A stretch of DNA of 64,000 nucleotides from Candidatus Xianfuyuplasma coldseepsis (GTDB lineage Bacteria > Bacillota_I > Bacilli_A > Izemoplasmatales > Izemoplasmataceae), in the NCBI RefSeq assembly GCF_014023125.1, contig NZ_CP048914.1, forward strand, positions 1,330,698-1,394,697, written 5' to 3'. The notes beneath the pieces are model-generated. The model did not search any database and was not told the DNA's origin. It was given only the letters and a program-made list of their open reading frames with translations. The translations under genes and the position numbers were made by a program. Each line of letters starts with the position of its first letter. Within the stretch, counting starts at the first letter, position 1. Below are positions 9,403 through 18,184 of this stretch, piece by piece.

Positions 9403-9442
9403 CTTTCAAAACAAATAGGTAGTTTTTTTTAAATCCTTAGTG

Positions 9443-9448
9443 TATAAT
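9443..9448 (+). promoter_or_regulatory. Probable -10 box for the MATE transporter gene
   Basis: TATAAT lies 25 bases before ATG 9473. The -35 region is weak (T-rich). Confidence 0.4.
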
Positions 9449-9472
9449 CAGGACATGAATTAGGTGACAAAC

Positions 9473-10882
9473 ATGAAGACGAAATTCGATTTGACAAAAG
9501 GAAATATCATCAAAGACTTATTGATTGTTGCATTACCCACCCTAGCCACAAGTTTAATTCAAATGGCGTACAATCTTACGGATATGTACTGGGTATCCAA
9601 AACCGATCAAATAGGTCTAATCCCAGAACAAGCCGTGGCCGCAATTGGAACTGTCGGCTTTTATCCGTGGTTTGGGTTTGGATTGATTATGATTGCCAAA
9701 ATTGGGACTAGCGTCAAAGTAGCGCAAGCAGCTGGACAAAATGATATGACCCAGGTCGAACGAATTGGAAACAACGGTTTATCGTTGATGTTGTTGTTTG
9801 GTTTATTGTATTCGTTATTTGGAATCGCATTAAATGGGATGTATGTTGGATGGTTTGATATTGAAACCGCAGCTGTCAATACTATGGCAATGAACTACAT
9901 GCGGATTATTGGATTTTTTGGAATTGCCTTCTTTACGGTAAACTTATTCAACGGGGTCTACGATGGATTAGGAAAAACCATCAATACGCTCTATGTCACA
10001 ATGTCCGGATTAATCCTGAATATCATTCTCGATCCATTCTTTATCTTAGAAACCGTCAATGTGTTTGGGCTGTTTACGATAAATGGACTGGGGATGGGTG
10101 TTGAAGGAGCTGCCTGGGCAACCGGTATTGGCCAAAGCAGTATCCTGATTATCTATCTTATCTTATATTCCAGTCGCTTCAAACCATTTGTGGTGCGACT
10201 AAAATCCTATTTTGATTGGCATGTAATCAAGGGCATAGTCAAGATTGGATTACCAGTAGGTATCCAAAGTATGTTTTTTACAACGATTAGTATGATCATT
10301 GCCCGAATGGTTGTTTCGTATGGTGATCAACCCTTGGCAATTCAACGCATTGGATCGCAAATTGAATCGGTTGCCTGGATGATTGCTAGTGGATTTCAAG
10401 TGGCGCTAGCCAGTTTTGTTGGCCAGAATTTCGGGGCATTGAAATACGATCGGATTAAACTGGGGTACAAAAAATCGATGACCTTGCTTGTTCCGTATGG
10501 ATTGACAATTAATCTCTTGATGTTTGTCTTTGCGGGAGATATTTTTAAACTGTTCTTCAGTGATCCAACGACACTGGCAATTGGGAAAACCTATTTGGAA
10601 ATTCTCAGTGTGTCACAGTTGTTTATGATTGTCGAACTTGCCACTGCAGGAGTGTTTAACGGACTTGGAAAAACGGCGTATCCTTCCGGTGTTGGAATTG
10701 TCGGGAACATCCTTCGGATACCAGGAGCAATTCTCCTCAGTGCATCCTTAGGATATGCAGGAATATGGTGGGCCGTCAGTGGTTCATCGATTATCAAAGG
10801 TACCGTCCTTGTCGTGTGGGTTATCTATTTCTTACGCAAACTAGGACAACCCGGTGGATTGTTGTTTGAAAATTCTGATTGA
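9473..10882 (+). CDS. MATE family efflux transporter
   Basis: This is a cation-coupled multidrug or toxin extruder with about 12 membrane helices in two homologous halves. The N-terminal half begins GNIIKDLLIVALPTLATSLIQMAYNLTDMYWV, the usual MATE start, and the second half repeats the pattern at GIVKIGLPVGIQSMFFTTISMIIARMV. The 469-residue length is normal. I chose ATG 9473 because AGGTG precedes it with good spacing; the in-frame GTG at 9464 overlaps that Shine-Dalgarno. Substrate and coupling ion are unknown. Its 3' end carries the prfA promoter. Confidence 0.9.
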   Translation: MKTKFDLTKGNIIKDLLIVALPTLATSLIQMAYNLTDMYWVSKTDQIGLIPEQAVAAIGTVGFYPWFGFGLIMIAKIGTSVKVAQAAGQNDMTQVERIGNNGLSLMLLFGLLYSLFGIALNGMYVGWFDIETAAVNTMAMNYMRIIGFFGIAFFTVNLFNGVYDGLGKTINTLYVTMSGLILNIILDPFFILETVNVFGLFTINGLGMGVEGAAWATGIGQSSILIIYLILYSSRFKPFVVRLKSYFDWHVIKGIVKIGLPVGIQSMFFTTISMIIARMVVSYGDQPLAIQRIGSQIESVAWMIASGFQVALASFVGQNFGALKYDRIKLGYKKSMTLLVPYGLTINLLMFVFAGDIFKLFFSDPTTLAIGKTYLEILSVSQLFMIVELATAGVFNGLGKTAYPSGVGIVGNILRIPGAILLSASLGYAGIWWAVSGSSIIKGTVLVVWVIYFLRKLGQPGGLLFENSD

Positions 10883-10894
10883 TTGATATATAAT
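10866..10894 (+). promoter_or_regulatory. Promoter of prfA-prmC, inside the 3' end of the MATE gene
   Basis: TTGAAA, a 17-base spacer and TATAAT form a canonical sigma-A-type promoter. The expected transcript start (near 10901) excludes the in-frame ATG at 10893 and supports ATG 10914 for prfA. Confidence 0.75.
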
Positions 10895-10913
10895 GAGCGA
10901 TGGAAGTGATAAT

Positions 10914-11981
10914 ATGTTAGAACGACTCGATAAAATTGAAGAACGATATCAAGAATTGACAACGCTATTAATGGATCCTGAGATTGTTACGGATATTCCG
11001 CGTATGACGGAACTTGCCAAGGAGCAAAGTTCGTTACAACCAATTGTTACATTATATAAGGAATACAAAGACGTCTTACAAACCATTTCGGATTTAAAAG
11101 ATATGATGCATGAAGACGATCCTGAGATTGTCGAAATGGCGCATATGGAACTCGATGAGTTGAAACCGCGCGTTCCCGAAATTGAAGAGGAACTTAAAGT
11201 CTTGTTGATTCCCAAAGATCCGAATGATGAAAAAAACGTTATCTGTGAAATTCGTGGAGCTGCTGGAGGTAGTGAAGCGAACATCTTTGCTGGAGATCTA
11301 TTTCGGATGTATACAAAATATGCTGAAACCCAAGGGTGGAAGTTGGAAGTTACAAATGCCGAAGTGAATGACGCGGGTGGATTTTCACAAGTGGAGTTTA
11401 CTATCTCAGGAAAGAGTGTGTATTCGTACATGAAGTACGAATCTGGAGCACACCGGGTTCAACGTGTCCCTCAAACCGAAAGTCAAGGACGGGTTCATAC
11501 GTCAACCGCAACCGTACTTGTCTTGCCGGAAGCAGAGGATATCGAAGTTGAATTGAATATGAGTGACGTTCGCGTCGATACCTACCGCAGTAGTGGTGCT
11601 GGTGGCCAAAGTGTTAATACCACCGACAGTGCGGTTCGTGTCACTCACGAACCAACGGGATTAATTGTCACTTGTCAAGATGGAAAAAGTCAACACGAAA
11701 ACAAAGCATCGGCATTACGGATTTTAAAAGCACGTTTGTACGACCGTATCCTTCAAGAACAACAAGAAAAAGAAGGACAGGAACGTCGTAGTAAAATTGG
11801 TTCTGGTGATCGCAGTGAGAAAATTCGGACCTATAATTATCCGCAAAATCGTGTCACCGATCACCGCATTGGATTTACCATTTTACAACTCGATCGGGTT
11901 ATGGAAGGTAAACTAGAACCGATTATTGATGCGTTAATTACCGAAGACTTAAAACGAAAACTAGAAGGAAAAGACCACTAA
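10914..11981 (+). CDS. prfA: Peptide chain release factor 1
   Basis: RF1 reads UAA and UAG stop codons and triggers peptide release on the ribosome. The GGQ catalytic motif is at Gly230-Gly231-Gln232, within AGGQSVNTTDSAVRVTH. The stop-reading tripeptide appears as Pro-Gln-Thr in RVPQTESQGR, the PxT class of RF1. The N-terminal domain begins MLERLDKIEERYQEL, and the 355 residues are normal. It is followed by prmC, the methyltransferase that modifies the GGQ glutamine, so enzyme and substrate are neighbours, as is common. Confidence 0.97.
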   Translation: MLERLDKIEERYQELTTLLMDPEIVTDIPRMTELAKEQSSLQPIVTLYKEYKDVLQTISDLKDMMHEDDPEIVEMAHMELDELKPRVPEIEEELKVLLIPKDPNDEKNVICEIRGAAGGSEANIFAGDLFRMYTKYAETQGWKLEVTNAEVNDAGGFSQVEFTISGKSVYSYMKYESGAHRVQRVPQTESQGRVHTSTATVLVLPEAEDIEVELNMSDVRVDTYRSSGAGGQSVNTTDSAVRVTHEPTGLIVTCQDGKSQHENKASALRILKARLYDRILQEQQEKEGQERRSKIGSGDRSEKIRTYNYPQNRVTDHRIGFTILQLDRVMEGKLEPIIDALITEDLKRKLEGKDH

Positions 11982-12002
11982 AAAGAGCTTCGTGCTCTTT
12001 TT
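11980..12002 (+). terminator. Hairpin terminator or attenuator between prfA and prmC
   Basis: AAAAAGAGC pairs with GCTCTTTTT around TTCGT and runs into Ts. It lies immediately before the prmC ribosome binding site, so it may only reduce prmC expression. Confidence 0.7.
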
Positions 12003-12025
12003 CAATGAACAAAGGAGTGAGAGAT

Positions 12026-12871
12026 ATGCCCAGTTATCGCGAGATCTTACAAATCAATGAACAATATGCGATTGATAATCAAAAAGAAAGCACGGGTATT
12101 AAAATCTTATTACTATATTTCTCCCAGATGAGTTCGACAGAACTACTGTTGCATATGGATGATGATATGCCGGAAGAACAATATCAAGACTTTTTGTATG
12201 GTGTCGATCGATACGTGATTCGTAATATACCCGTACAGCATATTACTGGAGAAGAATATTTTTTCGGGTATACTTTTGAAGTGAACGAGGATGTATTGAT
12301 TCCTCGATTTGAAACCGAGGAACTGGTAGCCAATGTATTGTTGATATACGATGACGTGTTTGGTGGGCAAGACGTTCGTGTCCTCGATATCGGAACCGGA
12401 AGTGGTTGTTTGGCGATCACGTTGGATTTGGAAGAACCACATATGAGTGTTACCGCGACAGATATTAGTGATGCGGCTTTGGCGGTCGCCAAACGCAACA
12501 ACGAGAAACTTGGCGCGAATGTGTCCTTTTATCAAGGAGATTTAACCCTTCCTGTACAAGACCAAATCTTTGACATTATCGTATCGAATCCACCGTATAT
12601 TCCCGAGAATGAGTATGTCGAGGATGTTGTCGTTGATCACGAACCAAGTATTGCTTTGTTCGGTGGTGAAGATGGTTTATATTTCTATCGCCGAATAATC
12701 CAGCAAGTATCCTCCATTACTCCTGATAAATTTATCCTTGCCTTTGAGCATGCATTCAATACCGCAAAAGCATTACGCAAATTAATTCAAGATCATTTTC
12801 CCGATGCAACGATTGTTCAGAAGAAAGACATGCAGGGAAAAGATCGGATGACATTTGTGATAAAAGAGTGA
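12026..12871 (+). CDS. prmC: Release factor glutamine N5-methyltransferase
   Basis: PrmC methylates the glutamine of the GGQ motif in release factors using SAM. The 281-residue protein has an N-terminal helical domain, then a Rossmann methyltransferase domain with SAM motif LDIGTGSGCLAI (about residues 123-134) and the substrate-glutamine motif NPPY in IIVSNPPYIPENEY. ATG 12026 is chosen because AAAGGAG stands 8 bases before it; an upstream ATG at 12005 has no such site. The gene ends with TGA and follows prfA after a hairpin. Confidence 0.95.
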   Translation: MPSYREILQINEQYAIDNQKESTGIKILLLYFSQMSSTELLLHMDDDMPEEQYQDFLYGVDRYVIRNIPVQHITGEEYFFGYTFEVNEDVLIPRFETEELVANVLLIYDDVFGGQDVRVLDIGTGSGCLAITLDLEEPHMSVTATDISDAALAVAKRNNEKLGANVSFYQGDLTLPVQDQIFDIIVSNPPYIPENEYVEDVVVDHEPSIALFGGEDGLYFYRRIIQQVSSITPDKFILAFEHAFNTAKALRKLIQDHFPDATIVQKKDMQGKDRMTFVIKE

Positions 12872-12917
12872 GAAAAAACTTATATATATCTATAATATAT
12901 ATAATAAAAATGCCCTC

Positions 12918-12945
12918 TTGACAGCACCATCATCCTATGTATTAA
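12918..12945 (+). promoter_or_regulatory. Promoter of topA
   Basis: A perfect TTGACA, a 16-base spacer and TATTAA. A TATAAT also occurs at 12946-12951 but at a 22-base spacing. Transcript start falls just before the AAGGAG ribosome binding site. Confidence 0.6.
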
Positions 12946-12972
12946 TATAATGTTGCATAAGGAGTTGAGACC

Positions 12973-15039
12973 ATGAGTCAGAAACTTGTAATCGTCGAAT
13001 CCCCCAGTAAATCGAAAACCATTGAGCAGTATCTTGGACCCGATTATACGGTATTATCCTCCAAAGGACATATCCGTGATTTGGCCATCCGTGGCCAAGG
13101 TGGACTGGGATTGGATATTGACAATGACTTCCAACCACAGTATGAAGTCATCAAAGAAAAGAAAAAAGTAGTCGCTGATTTGAAAAAAGCCGTTCATAAA
13201 ACGGATGAAGTATTTTTAGCGACCGACCCCGACCGTGAAGGAGAAGCCATTAGTTGGCATCTGTTTCAGACGCTGGATATCGGTGATCGCCCGACCCATC
13301 GTGTTATTTTCAATGAAATCACACGAGATCGGGTGTTAGAAGCATTTGAACATCCACGAGATATTGATTATAATCTCGTCTCTTCGCAAGAAACCAGACG
13401 AATTTTAGACCGGATTATCGGATTTAAATTATCGAAGTTATTGCAGAATAAAATTAAAAGTAAATCTGCAGGACGTGTGCAAAGCGCAACCTTAAAAATT
13501 ATTGTCGATAAGGAAAAAGAAATCCAAGCGTTTGTTCCCGAAGAATATTGGAAAGTTCAAGCACAATTTGAACTTTTTAATGCGGAATTAGCTAAATTCA
13601 ACAATACCAAAGTGGAATTGTCCTCTGAACAAGAGACCAATGAACTCGTCGCAACATTGGATGATAACTATCTTGTTGCTACTGTTGAACAACGCGAACG
13701 TAAACGTGAAACTAAACTTCCATTTACGACGTCGTCGCTACAACAAGAAGCATCCAATAAACTAAATTTTAGTTCTCGTAAAACGATGTTGATTGCCCAA
13801 CGATTATACGAAGGAATCGACTTGGCTAACGAGACGGTTGGTTTGATAACCTATATGCGTACCGACAGTATTCGTCTGTCGGAAACTTTTAGTTATCCTG
13901 CAATCAAGTTCATTGAAGAGGAATATGGAAAAGCATACAAAGGATATATTCGTAAAGCCAAGAAATCTCTGAATGTTCAAGATGCACATGAGGCGATTCG
14001 TCCAACAAGTGTATTCCATCGTCCAAAAGATGTCAAACAATACTTGTCCCGTGATGAGTATAACCTCTATAAGTTGATATATAATCGAACGTTAGCGTCT
14101 TTAATGAAGGCAGCCAAAATTCAAGTAACCGATGTCTTGCTTACCAATCAACAAGCAGAGTTCAAAGCATCGGCACAAGAAGTTGTGTTTGATGGGTACT
14201 TGAAAGTATATACCTACGATACCGTGCAAACATCGCAATTACCGGAACTTACTGAAGGAGATGTGTTAACGGCATTAAACGTCGAGACCACCCAAAACTT
14301 CACATCACCACCGGCAAGATACAGTGAAGCACGGCTCATTAAAGAAATGGAAGATCTCGGGATCGGTCGTCCATCGACCTATTCCCAAACGATCTCGACA
14401 TTGAAGAATCGGAAATACGTGTCCGTCAAAGAAAAGCGATTCATTCCGACGGAACAAGGAATGTTAACGATTGAAAAACTGGACCAATTCTTCAGCCAAA
14501 TAGTGAGTGCAGACTATACCGCTCGGATGGAAAAAGTCCTCGATGATATCTCTGAAGGCGAAGAACACCAAACACGGATCGTCACCCAATTCTACAATTC
14601 CTTTATCCCGATGGTCGAAAATGCCAATAAAAACATGGAAAAAATCGCACCCAAATATACCGGTGAAGATTGTCCCAAATGTGGCCATAAAATGGTGTTT
14701 CGCCAATCCAAGTATGGAACCTTTGAAGCATGCAGTAATTTCCCTGCTTGTAAATACATTAAGACCAAAGAAAAAGAAGCGCGTATAGAACCCAAAACCA
14801 CCGGGATTACCTGTCCTAAATGTGGAACCGGGGAAATCGTTGAACGTGTCGCCAAAAAAGGACGCAATGCCGGTAAGACGTTCTATGCATGTAATAATTT
14901 CCCGAAATGTCGCAATATGCTATTTGGGAAGCCAACTGGTGAAGCCTGTCCTGAATGTGGCCGACTACTCATTGAAAATGACAAAGGTGAAGTCGTTTGT
15001 TCCAACTCCAAAGAGTGTGGATTTGTTGTCTCAAAATAG
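12973..15039 (+). CDS. topA: DNA topoisomerase I (type IA)
   Basis: TopA relaxes negative supercoils through a transient tyrosine-DNA bond. The 688-residue protein starts with a TOPRIM domain (VIVESPSKSKTIEQYLG, and DPDREGEAI near residue 82). The catalytic Tyr294 lies in LITYMRTDS. The C-terminus has three four-cysteine zinc ribbons, beginning CPKCGHKM, CPKCGTGE and CPECGRLL, as in Bacillus and E. coli enzymes. The start is fixed by AAGGAG. It stands alone between prmC and a small RNA locus, not next to the usual trmFO. Confidence 0.97.
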   Translation: MSQKLVIVESPSKSKTIEQYLGPDYTVLSSKGHIRDLAIRGQGGLGLDIDNDFQPQYEVIKEKKKVVADLKKAVHKTDEVFLATDPDREGEAISWHLFQTLDIGDRPTHRVIFNEITRDRVLEAFEHPRDIDYNLVSSQETRRILDRIIGFKLSKLLQNKIKSKSAGRVQSATLKIIVDKEKEIQAFVPEEYWKVQAQFELFNAELAKFNNTKVELSSEQETNELVATLDDNYLVATVEQRERKRETKLPFTTSSLQQEASNKLNFSSRKTMLIAQRLYEGIDLANETVGLITYMRTDSIRLSETFSYPAIKFIEEEYGKAYKGYIRKAKKSLNVQDAHEAIRPTSVFHRPKDVKQYLSRDEYNLYKLIYNRTLASLMKAAKIQVTDVLLTNQQAEFKASAQEVVFDGYLKVYTYDTVQTSQLPELTEGDVLTALNVETTQNFTSPPARYSEARLIKEMEDLGIGRPSTYSQTISTLKNRKYVSVKEKRFIPTEQGMLTIEKLDQFFSQIVSADYTARMEKVLDDISEGEEHQTRIVTQFYNSFIPMVENANKNMEKIAPKYTGEDCPKCGHKMVFRQSKYGTFEACSNFPACKYIKTKEKEARIEPKTTGITCPKCGTGEIVERVAKKGRNAGKTFYACNNFPKCRNMLFGKPTGEACPECGRLLIENDKGEVVCSNSKECGFVVSK

Positions 15040-15105
15040 GTCGGAATTTGAACTATTTAGACTGTCCAATTCTCGATAGTGGTCAATGTACTAAAAAAAC
15101 TCATT

Positions 15106-15133
15106 AAACGGCTATAATTAGCCGTTTTTTATT
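15106..15133 (+). terminator. Terminator after topA
   Basis: AAACGGCTA pairs with TAGCCGTTT around TAAT, followed by a T run. Confidence 0.85.
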
Positions 15134-15179
15134 ATACGAATTTCACCATTTTCGTTCACTAGTTTTTTTAGATATATGG

Positions 15180-15209
15180 TTGACATTTTTAGGCGTTATG
15201 TGTTATATT
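15180..15209 (+). promoter_or_regulatory. Promoter of a candidate small RNA
   Basis: TTGACA, an 18-base spacer and TATATT preceded by TGT (extended -10). No coding frame starts nearby; the predicted transcript begins with a hairpin near 15216. Confidence 0.65.
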
Positions 15210-15215
15210 AAAGAT

Positions 15216-15308
15216 GCGACATAGTCGCAACTTATCCCTTACATAGCATGGTGAATATTTATTATTCACACATCCCCTTCCTTAATCCGCCGAGAGGCGG
15301 ATTTTCCC
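15216..15308 (+). ncRNA. Candidate C-rich small RNA between topA and ftsY
   Basis: The roughly 90-nt predicted transcript has its own promoter and terminator and no start codon with a ribosome binding site. Three stems are visible. TGCGAC pairs with GTCGCA (15215-15229). ATG plus GTGAATA (15248-15257) pair with TATTCAC and CAT (15263-15273) with one bulged A. AATCCGCC pairs with GGCGGATT around GAGA (15284-15303), forming the terminator. Between them are unpaired C-rich segments, ATCCCTT and CATCCCCTTCCTT, which could pair with AAGGAGG-type ribosome binding sites. That layout resembles RsaE/RoxS-type small RNAs, but family membership is not shown. SRP RNA was considered and rejected. Confidence 0.5.
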
Positions 15309-15334
15309 TTTCTATAGGGTATTTTTTATTATTA

Positions 15335-15363
15335 TGGTATAATTTGGATGGGTATGTTATAAT
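15335..15363 (+). promoter_or_regulatory. Tandem extended -10 promoters of ftsY-ylxM-ffh
   Basis: Two perfect TGnTATAAT elements sit 20 bases apart: TGGTATAAT (15335-15343) and TGTTATAAT (15355-15363). Neither has a convincing -35. They precede the ftsY ribosome binding site (GAGGTGAG). Confidence 0.65.
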
Positions 15364-15393
15364 GATTTTTGGTTTTTTGAGTGAGGTGAGATG

Positions 15394-16362
15394 ATGGGAT
15401 TCTTTAAGAATTTATTTCAATCCAAAAGTAAAAAAGAACAAGCAGAGAAATATCGTATTGGAATGGCGAAAACCAGGCGTGGTGTCCTCGCTCATCTTCA
15501 AGAATTATTAGACAATCGGTCGGATATATCCGATGACCTTTTTGATGAACTAGAAGAAATCTTTATCATGGCCGATATTGGTGTCAATACCGTTGTTAAA
15601 ATTGTCAGTCACCTTCGCAAAGAAGTCGATACAAGAGGGGTTACGGATGTTGAGGAAGTAAAAGAATTATTGATTGATCAATTGTTTCGTTTGTATGTGA
15701 AAGATTCCATTGTATCTTCGAATTTAGATATCCAACAAAATCGGGTTAATGTCGTGTTGTTTGTCGGTGTTAATGGTGTTGGAAAAACAACAACAATAGC
15801 GAAAGTAGCTTATGAATACATCAAAAAAGGAAAACAAGTACTGATGGTGGCCGGTGATACATTTCGTGCTGGAGCGATCAATCAATTAAAGATATGGGCA
15901 GAGCGTGTTGGTGCAGATTTTTATGCCAAAGAAGAAGGCAGTGATCCGTCCAGTGTGATGTTTGATGCCATCGAACATGCCAAGAAAAACGAGATTGATG
16001 TAATCTTGTGCGACACGGCTGGACGGCTTCAAAATAAAACGAATTTGATGAAAGAATTGGAAAAGATTAATAAAGTTATTGGACGTGAAATTGATGGTGC
16101 ACCCCATGAAACATTATTGGTGATTGATGCGACAACGGGACAAAATGGATTGTCACAAGCAAAAATCTTTAATGAAGTGACAACCATTACTGGGATAGTT
16201 CTTACCAAGTTAGATGGAACAGCAAAAGGTGGTATTGTGCTTGCGATTCGTGATGAAATGGATATACCGATTAAATACGTCGGTCTAGGCGAAACCCTAG
16301 ATGACTTAGAGCATTTTGATATTGAGGAATACATCTATGGCATGTTTGAGGGGATTTTCTAA
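15394..16362 (+). CDS. ftsY: Signal recognition particle receptor FtsY
   Basis: FtsY is the SRP receptor GTPase that delivers ribosome-nascent chains to SecYEG. It has a short N-terminal charged region (no long acidic A domain), the helical N domain, then the G domain with GVNGVGKTTTIAK (P-loop), DTAGRLQNKTNLMKEL and TKLDGTAKGG. Two ATGs stand in tandem; 15394 has better spacing from GAGGTGAG than 15391. The stop overlaps the ylxM start by one base. The cluster ftsY-ylxM-ffh joins the SRP GTPases and their partner. Confidence 0.96.
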   Translation: MGFFKNLFQSKSKKEQAEKYRIGMAKTRRGVLAHLQELLDNRSDISDDLFDELEEIFIMADIGVNTVVKIVSHLRKEVDTRGVTDVEEVKELLIDQLFRLYVKDSIVSSNLDIQQNRVNVVLFVGVNGVGKTTTIAKVAYEYIKKGKQVLMVAGDTFRAGAINQLKIWAERVGADFYAKEEGSDPSSVMFDAIEHAKKNEIDVILCDTAGRLQNKTNLMKELEKINKVIGREIDGAPHETLLVIDATTGQNGLSQAKIFNEVTTITGIVLTKLDGTAKGGIVLAIRDEMDIPIKYVGLGETLDDLEHFDIEEYIYGMFEGIF

Positions 16363-16685
16363 TGGACATTTTAGAGAAAACACTGGAATTGCAATCGCTG
16401 TACGACTTGTATAATCCGTTATTAACAGACAAGCAGAAACGATATTTTGAACAGTACTATTTTGATGATTTTTCGATTAGTGAGATTAGTGAGAATGAGA
16501 ATATAAGTCGAAACGGCGTTCATGATTTATTGAAACGTACGGTTCAGAAACTATACGATTTGGAAATGAAGTTGCATCTTCATGAACAAGCTAAGAAACG
16601 CGAAGAAATCCATCAAAAATACGACAAAAAAGGCAGTGATGAAACGATACATAAACTGCTTGAAGAGTTGCGAAAAGTAGAGTGA
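16362..16685 (+). CDS. ylxM: YlxM family SRP-associated DNA-binding-like protein
   Basis: The 107-residue protein of the UPF0122/YlxM family is encoded next to ffh in many Bacillota. It shows a sigma-70 region 4-like helix-turn-helix: LTDKQKRYFEQYYFDDFSISEISENENISRNGVHDLLKR (about residues 21-59). YlxM proteins have been linked to SRP function in streptococci, although the molecular role is not settled. The start overlaps the ftsY stop and ffh follows 4 bases later, so the three genes form one transcript. Confidence 0.9.
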   Translation: MDILEKTLELQSLYDLYNPLLTDKQKRYFEQYYFDDFSISEISENENISRNGVHDLLKRTVQKLYDLEMKLHLHEQAKKREEIHQKYDKKGSDETIHKLLEELRKVE

Positions 16686-16689
16686 TAAT

Positions 16690-18093
16690 ATGGCATTTGA
16701 GAATTTAAGTGATCGCCTCCAAATGGCGATGCGTCGGGTGACGGGTAAAGGTCGTCTGACCGAGCAAGACATCAATGATATGATGCGTGAAGTGCGTCTC
16801 AGTTTACTGGAGGCGGATGTTAATTATAAAGTGGTACGTGAATTTACCAAAGATGTGAAAGAAAAAGCCCTGGGTGAAAAGATCTTAAAAGGACTAAATC
16901 CAGGACAGCAAGTTGTTAAAATCGTTCATGACGAGTTGCAACAAGTCATGGGAGATAAAGCCGAACCAATCGGTATGAACATGGTTGGTATAACCAAAGT
17001 TATGCTGGTGGGATTACAGGGTGCTGGGAAAACAACCACCGCTGGTAAACTAGCACTATTTTTACGAAAACAACACAATGTAAAACCATTATTGGTTGCA
17101 CTGGATATATATCGCCCCGCCGCAGTGGAACAACTCAAAACCTTGGCTGGACAATTGAATGTTGATATTTACGAGCAAGGAACAACAAAGAAACCGGAAA
17201 TCATCATTCAAGAAGCGATGGATTATGCCGTTTCAAACGGTAATAATCTGGTTATTGCGGACACCGCAGGACGCCTTCATATTGATGATTCGATGATGGA
17301 TGAACTTGTCCGAGTGAAATCAATTATGAAACCTGATGAGGTATTGTTGACGTTAGATGCAATGACCGGACAAGATGCTGTCAATGTTACCGAACATTTC
17401 CATTCCACCTTACAAGTAACGGGTGCAATTTTAACCAAATTGGATGGCGATACTCGCGGGGGAGCTGCACTATCCTTGCGTCGCATCACCAACGTCCCGA
17501 TTAAATTGATGGGAATGGGTGAAAAACTCGATCAACTCGAAGTGTTCCATCCGGAACGTATGGCCTCACGAATCCTCGGTATGGGCGATGTCATGACCCT
17601 TGTTGATAAGGTCACCGAGAATATCGATGAAGACGATATGATGGGTATGATGGAAAAAATGATGAGTGGGAAATTTAATTATAACGACTACATCAAACAA
17701 TTAAAAATGATTAAACGAATGGGATCTCTTGGCGGAATCTTAAAACTAATACCCGGTATGGGAAAAGCATTAAAAGGCCAAGATATTGATGAAAAACAAT
17801 TGGTCTATATTGAAGCGATGATTTCAAGTATGACCAAAGAAGAACGAAAAAATCCCAAATTGATTGCCCGTTCTTCCTCACGTCGTCGTCGTATTGCAAG
17901 CGGTAGTGGTCGTCGTGTGAGCGATGTGAATCGCTTGATTCAAACGATGGATCAACAAGCGCAAATGATGAAACGAATGGGCTCGATGAATCCCGCTCAA
18001 ATGAATCCTGCGAACCCACTTTCAGCGATGCAACAACCATCCCGACAAAAGAAAAAGGGAAAAGGTAAAAACAAACGAAGATATCCATTTTAG
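16690..18093 (+). CDS. ffh: Signal recognition particle protein Ffh
   Basis: Ffh (SRP54) binds signal peptides of nascent membrane proteins together with SRP RNA. The order is NG domains first, with GLQGAGKTTTAGKLA (about residues 104-118), DTAGRLHID and TKLDGDTRGG. The methionine-rich M domain follows, with the RNA-binding SSSRRRRIASGSG near residue 395. The tail is lysine-rich (KKKGKGKNKRRYPF). The 467-residue length is normal. It is the last gene before a terminator that overlaps its final codons. Confidence 0.97.
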   Translation: MAFENLSDRLQMAMRRVTGKGRLTEQDINDMMREVRLSLLEADVNYKVVREFTKDVKEKALGEKILKGLNPGQQVVKIVHDELQQVMGDKAEPIGMNMVGITKVMLVGLQGAGKTTTAGKLALFLRKQHNVKPLLVALDIYRPAAVEQLKTLAGQLNVDIYEQGTTKKPEIIIQEAMDYAVSNGNNLVIADTAGRLHIDDSMMDELVRVKSIMKPDEVLLTLDAMTGQDAVNVTEHFHSTLQVTGAILTKLDGDTRGGAALSLRRITNVPIKLMGMGEKLDQLEVFHPERMASRILGMGDVMTLVDKVTENIDEDDMMGMMEKMMSGKFNYNDYIKQLKMIKRMGSLGGILKLIPGMGKALKGQDIDEKQLVYIEAMISSMTKEERKNPKLIARSSSRRRRIASGSGRRVSDVNRLIQTMDQQAQMMKRMGSMNPAQMNPANPLSAMQQPSRQKKKGKGKNKRRYPF

Positions 18094-18107
18094 GATATCT
18101 TTTTTTC
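18078..18107 (+). terminator. Terminator of ftsY-ylxM-ffh
   Basis: AAGATATCC pairs with GGATATCTT, followed by a T run; it overlaps the last ffh codons. Confidence 0.85.
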
Positions 18108-18148
18108 ATTTGTTTTCACATAATCTTCATAGGAACATATACGACCTA

Positions 18149-18157
18149 TGATATAAT
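18149..18157 (+). promoter_or_regulatory. Extended -10 promoter of the small membrane protein gene
   Basis: TGATATAAT with weak -35. The expected transcript start near 18164 rules out the ATG at 18167 and supports ATG 18185. Confidence 0.55.
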
Positions 18158-18184
18158 GAGAATGATATGAAATGGGGGAGACAA

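Noticed and set aside
15216-15308. SRP (4.5S/scRNA) gene next to ftsY-ffh
   Set aside because: The universal helix 8 stretch (GGAAGC/AGCAGCC-like) is absent on both strands, and the fold is three small hairpins rather than one long rod.
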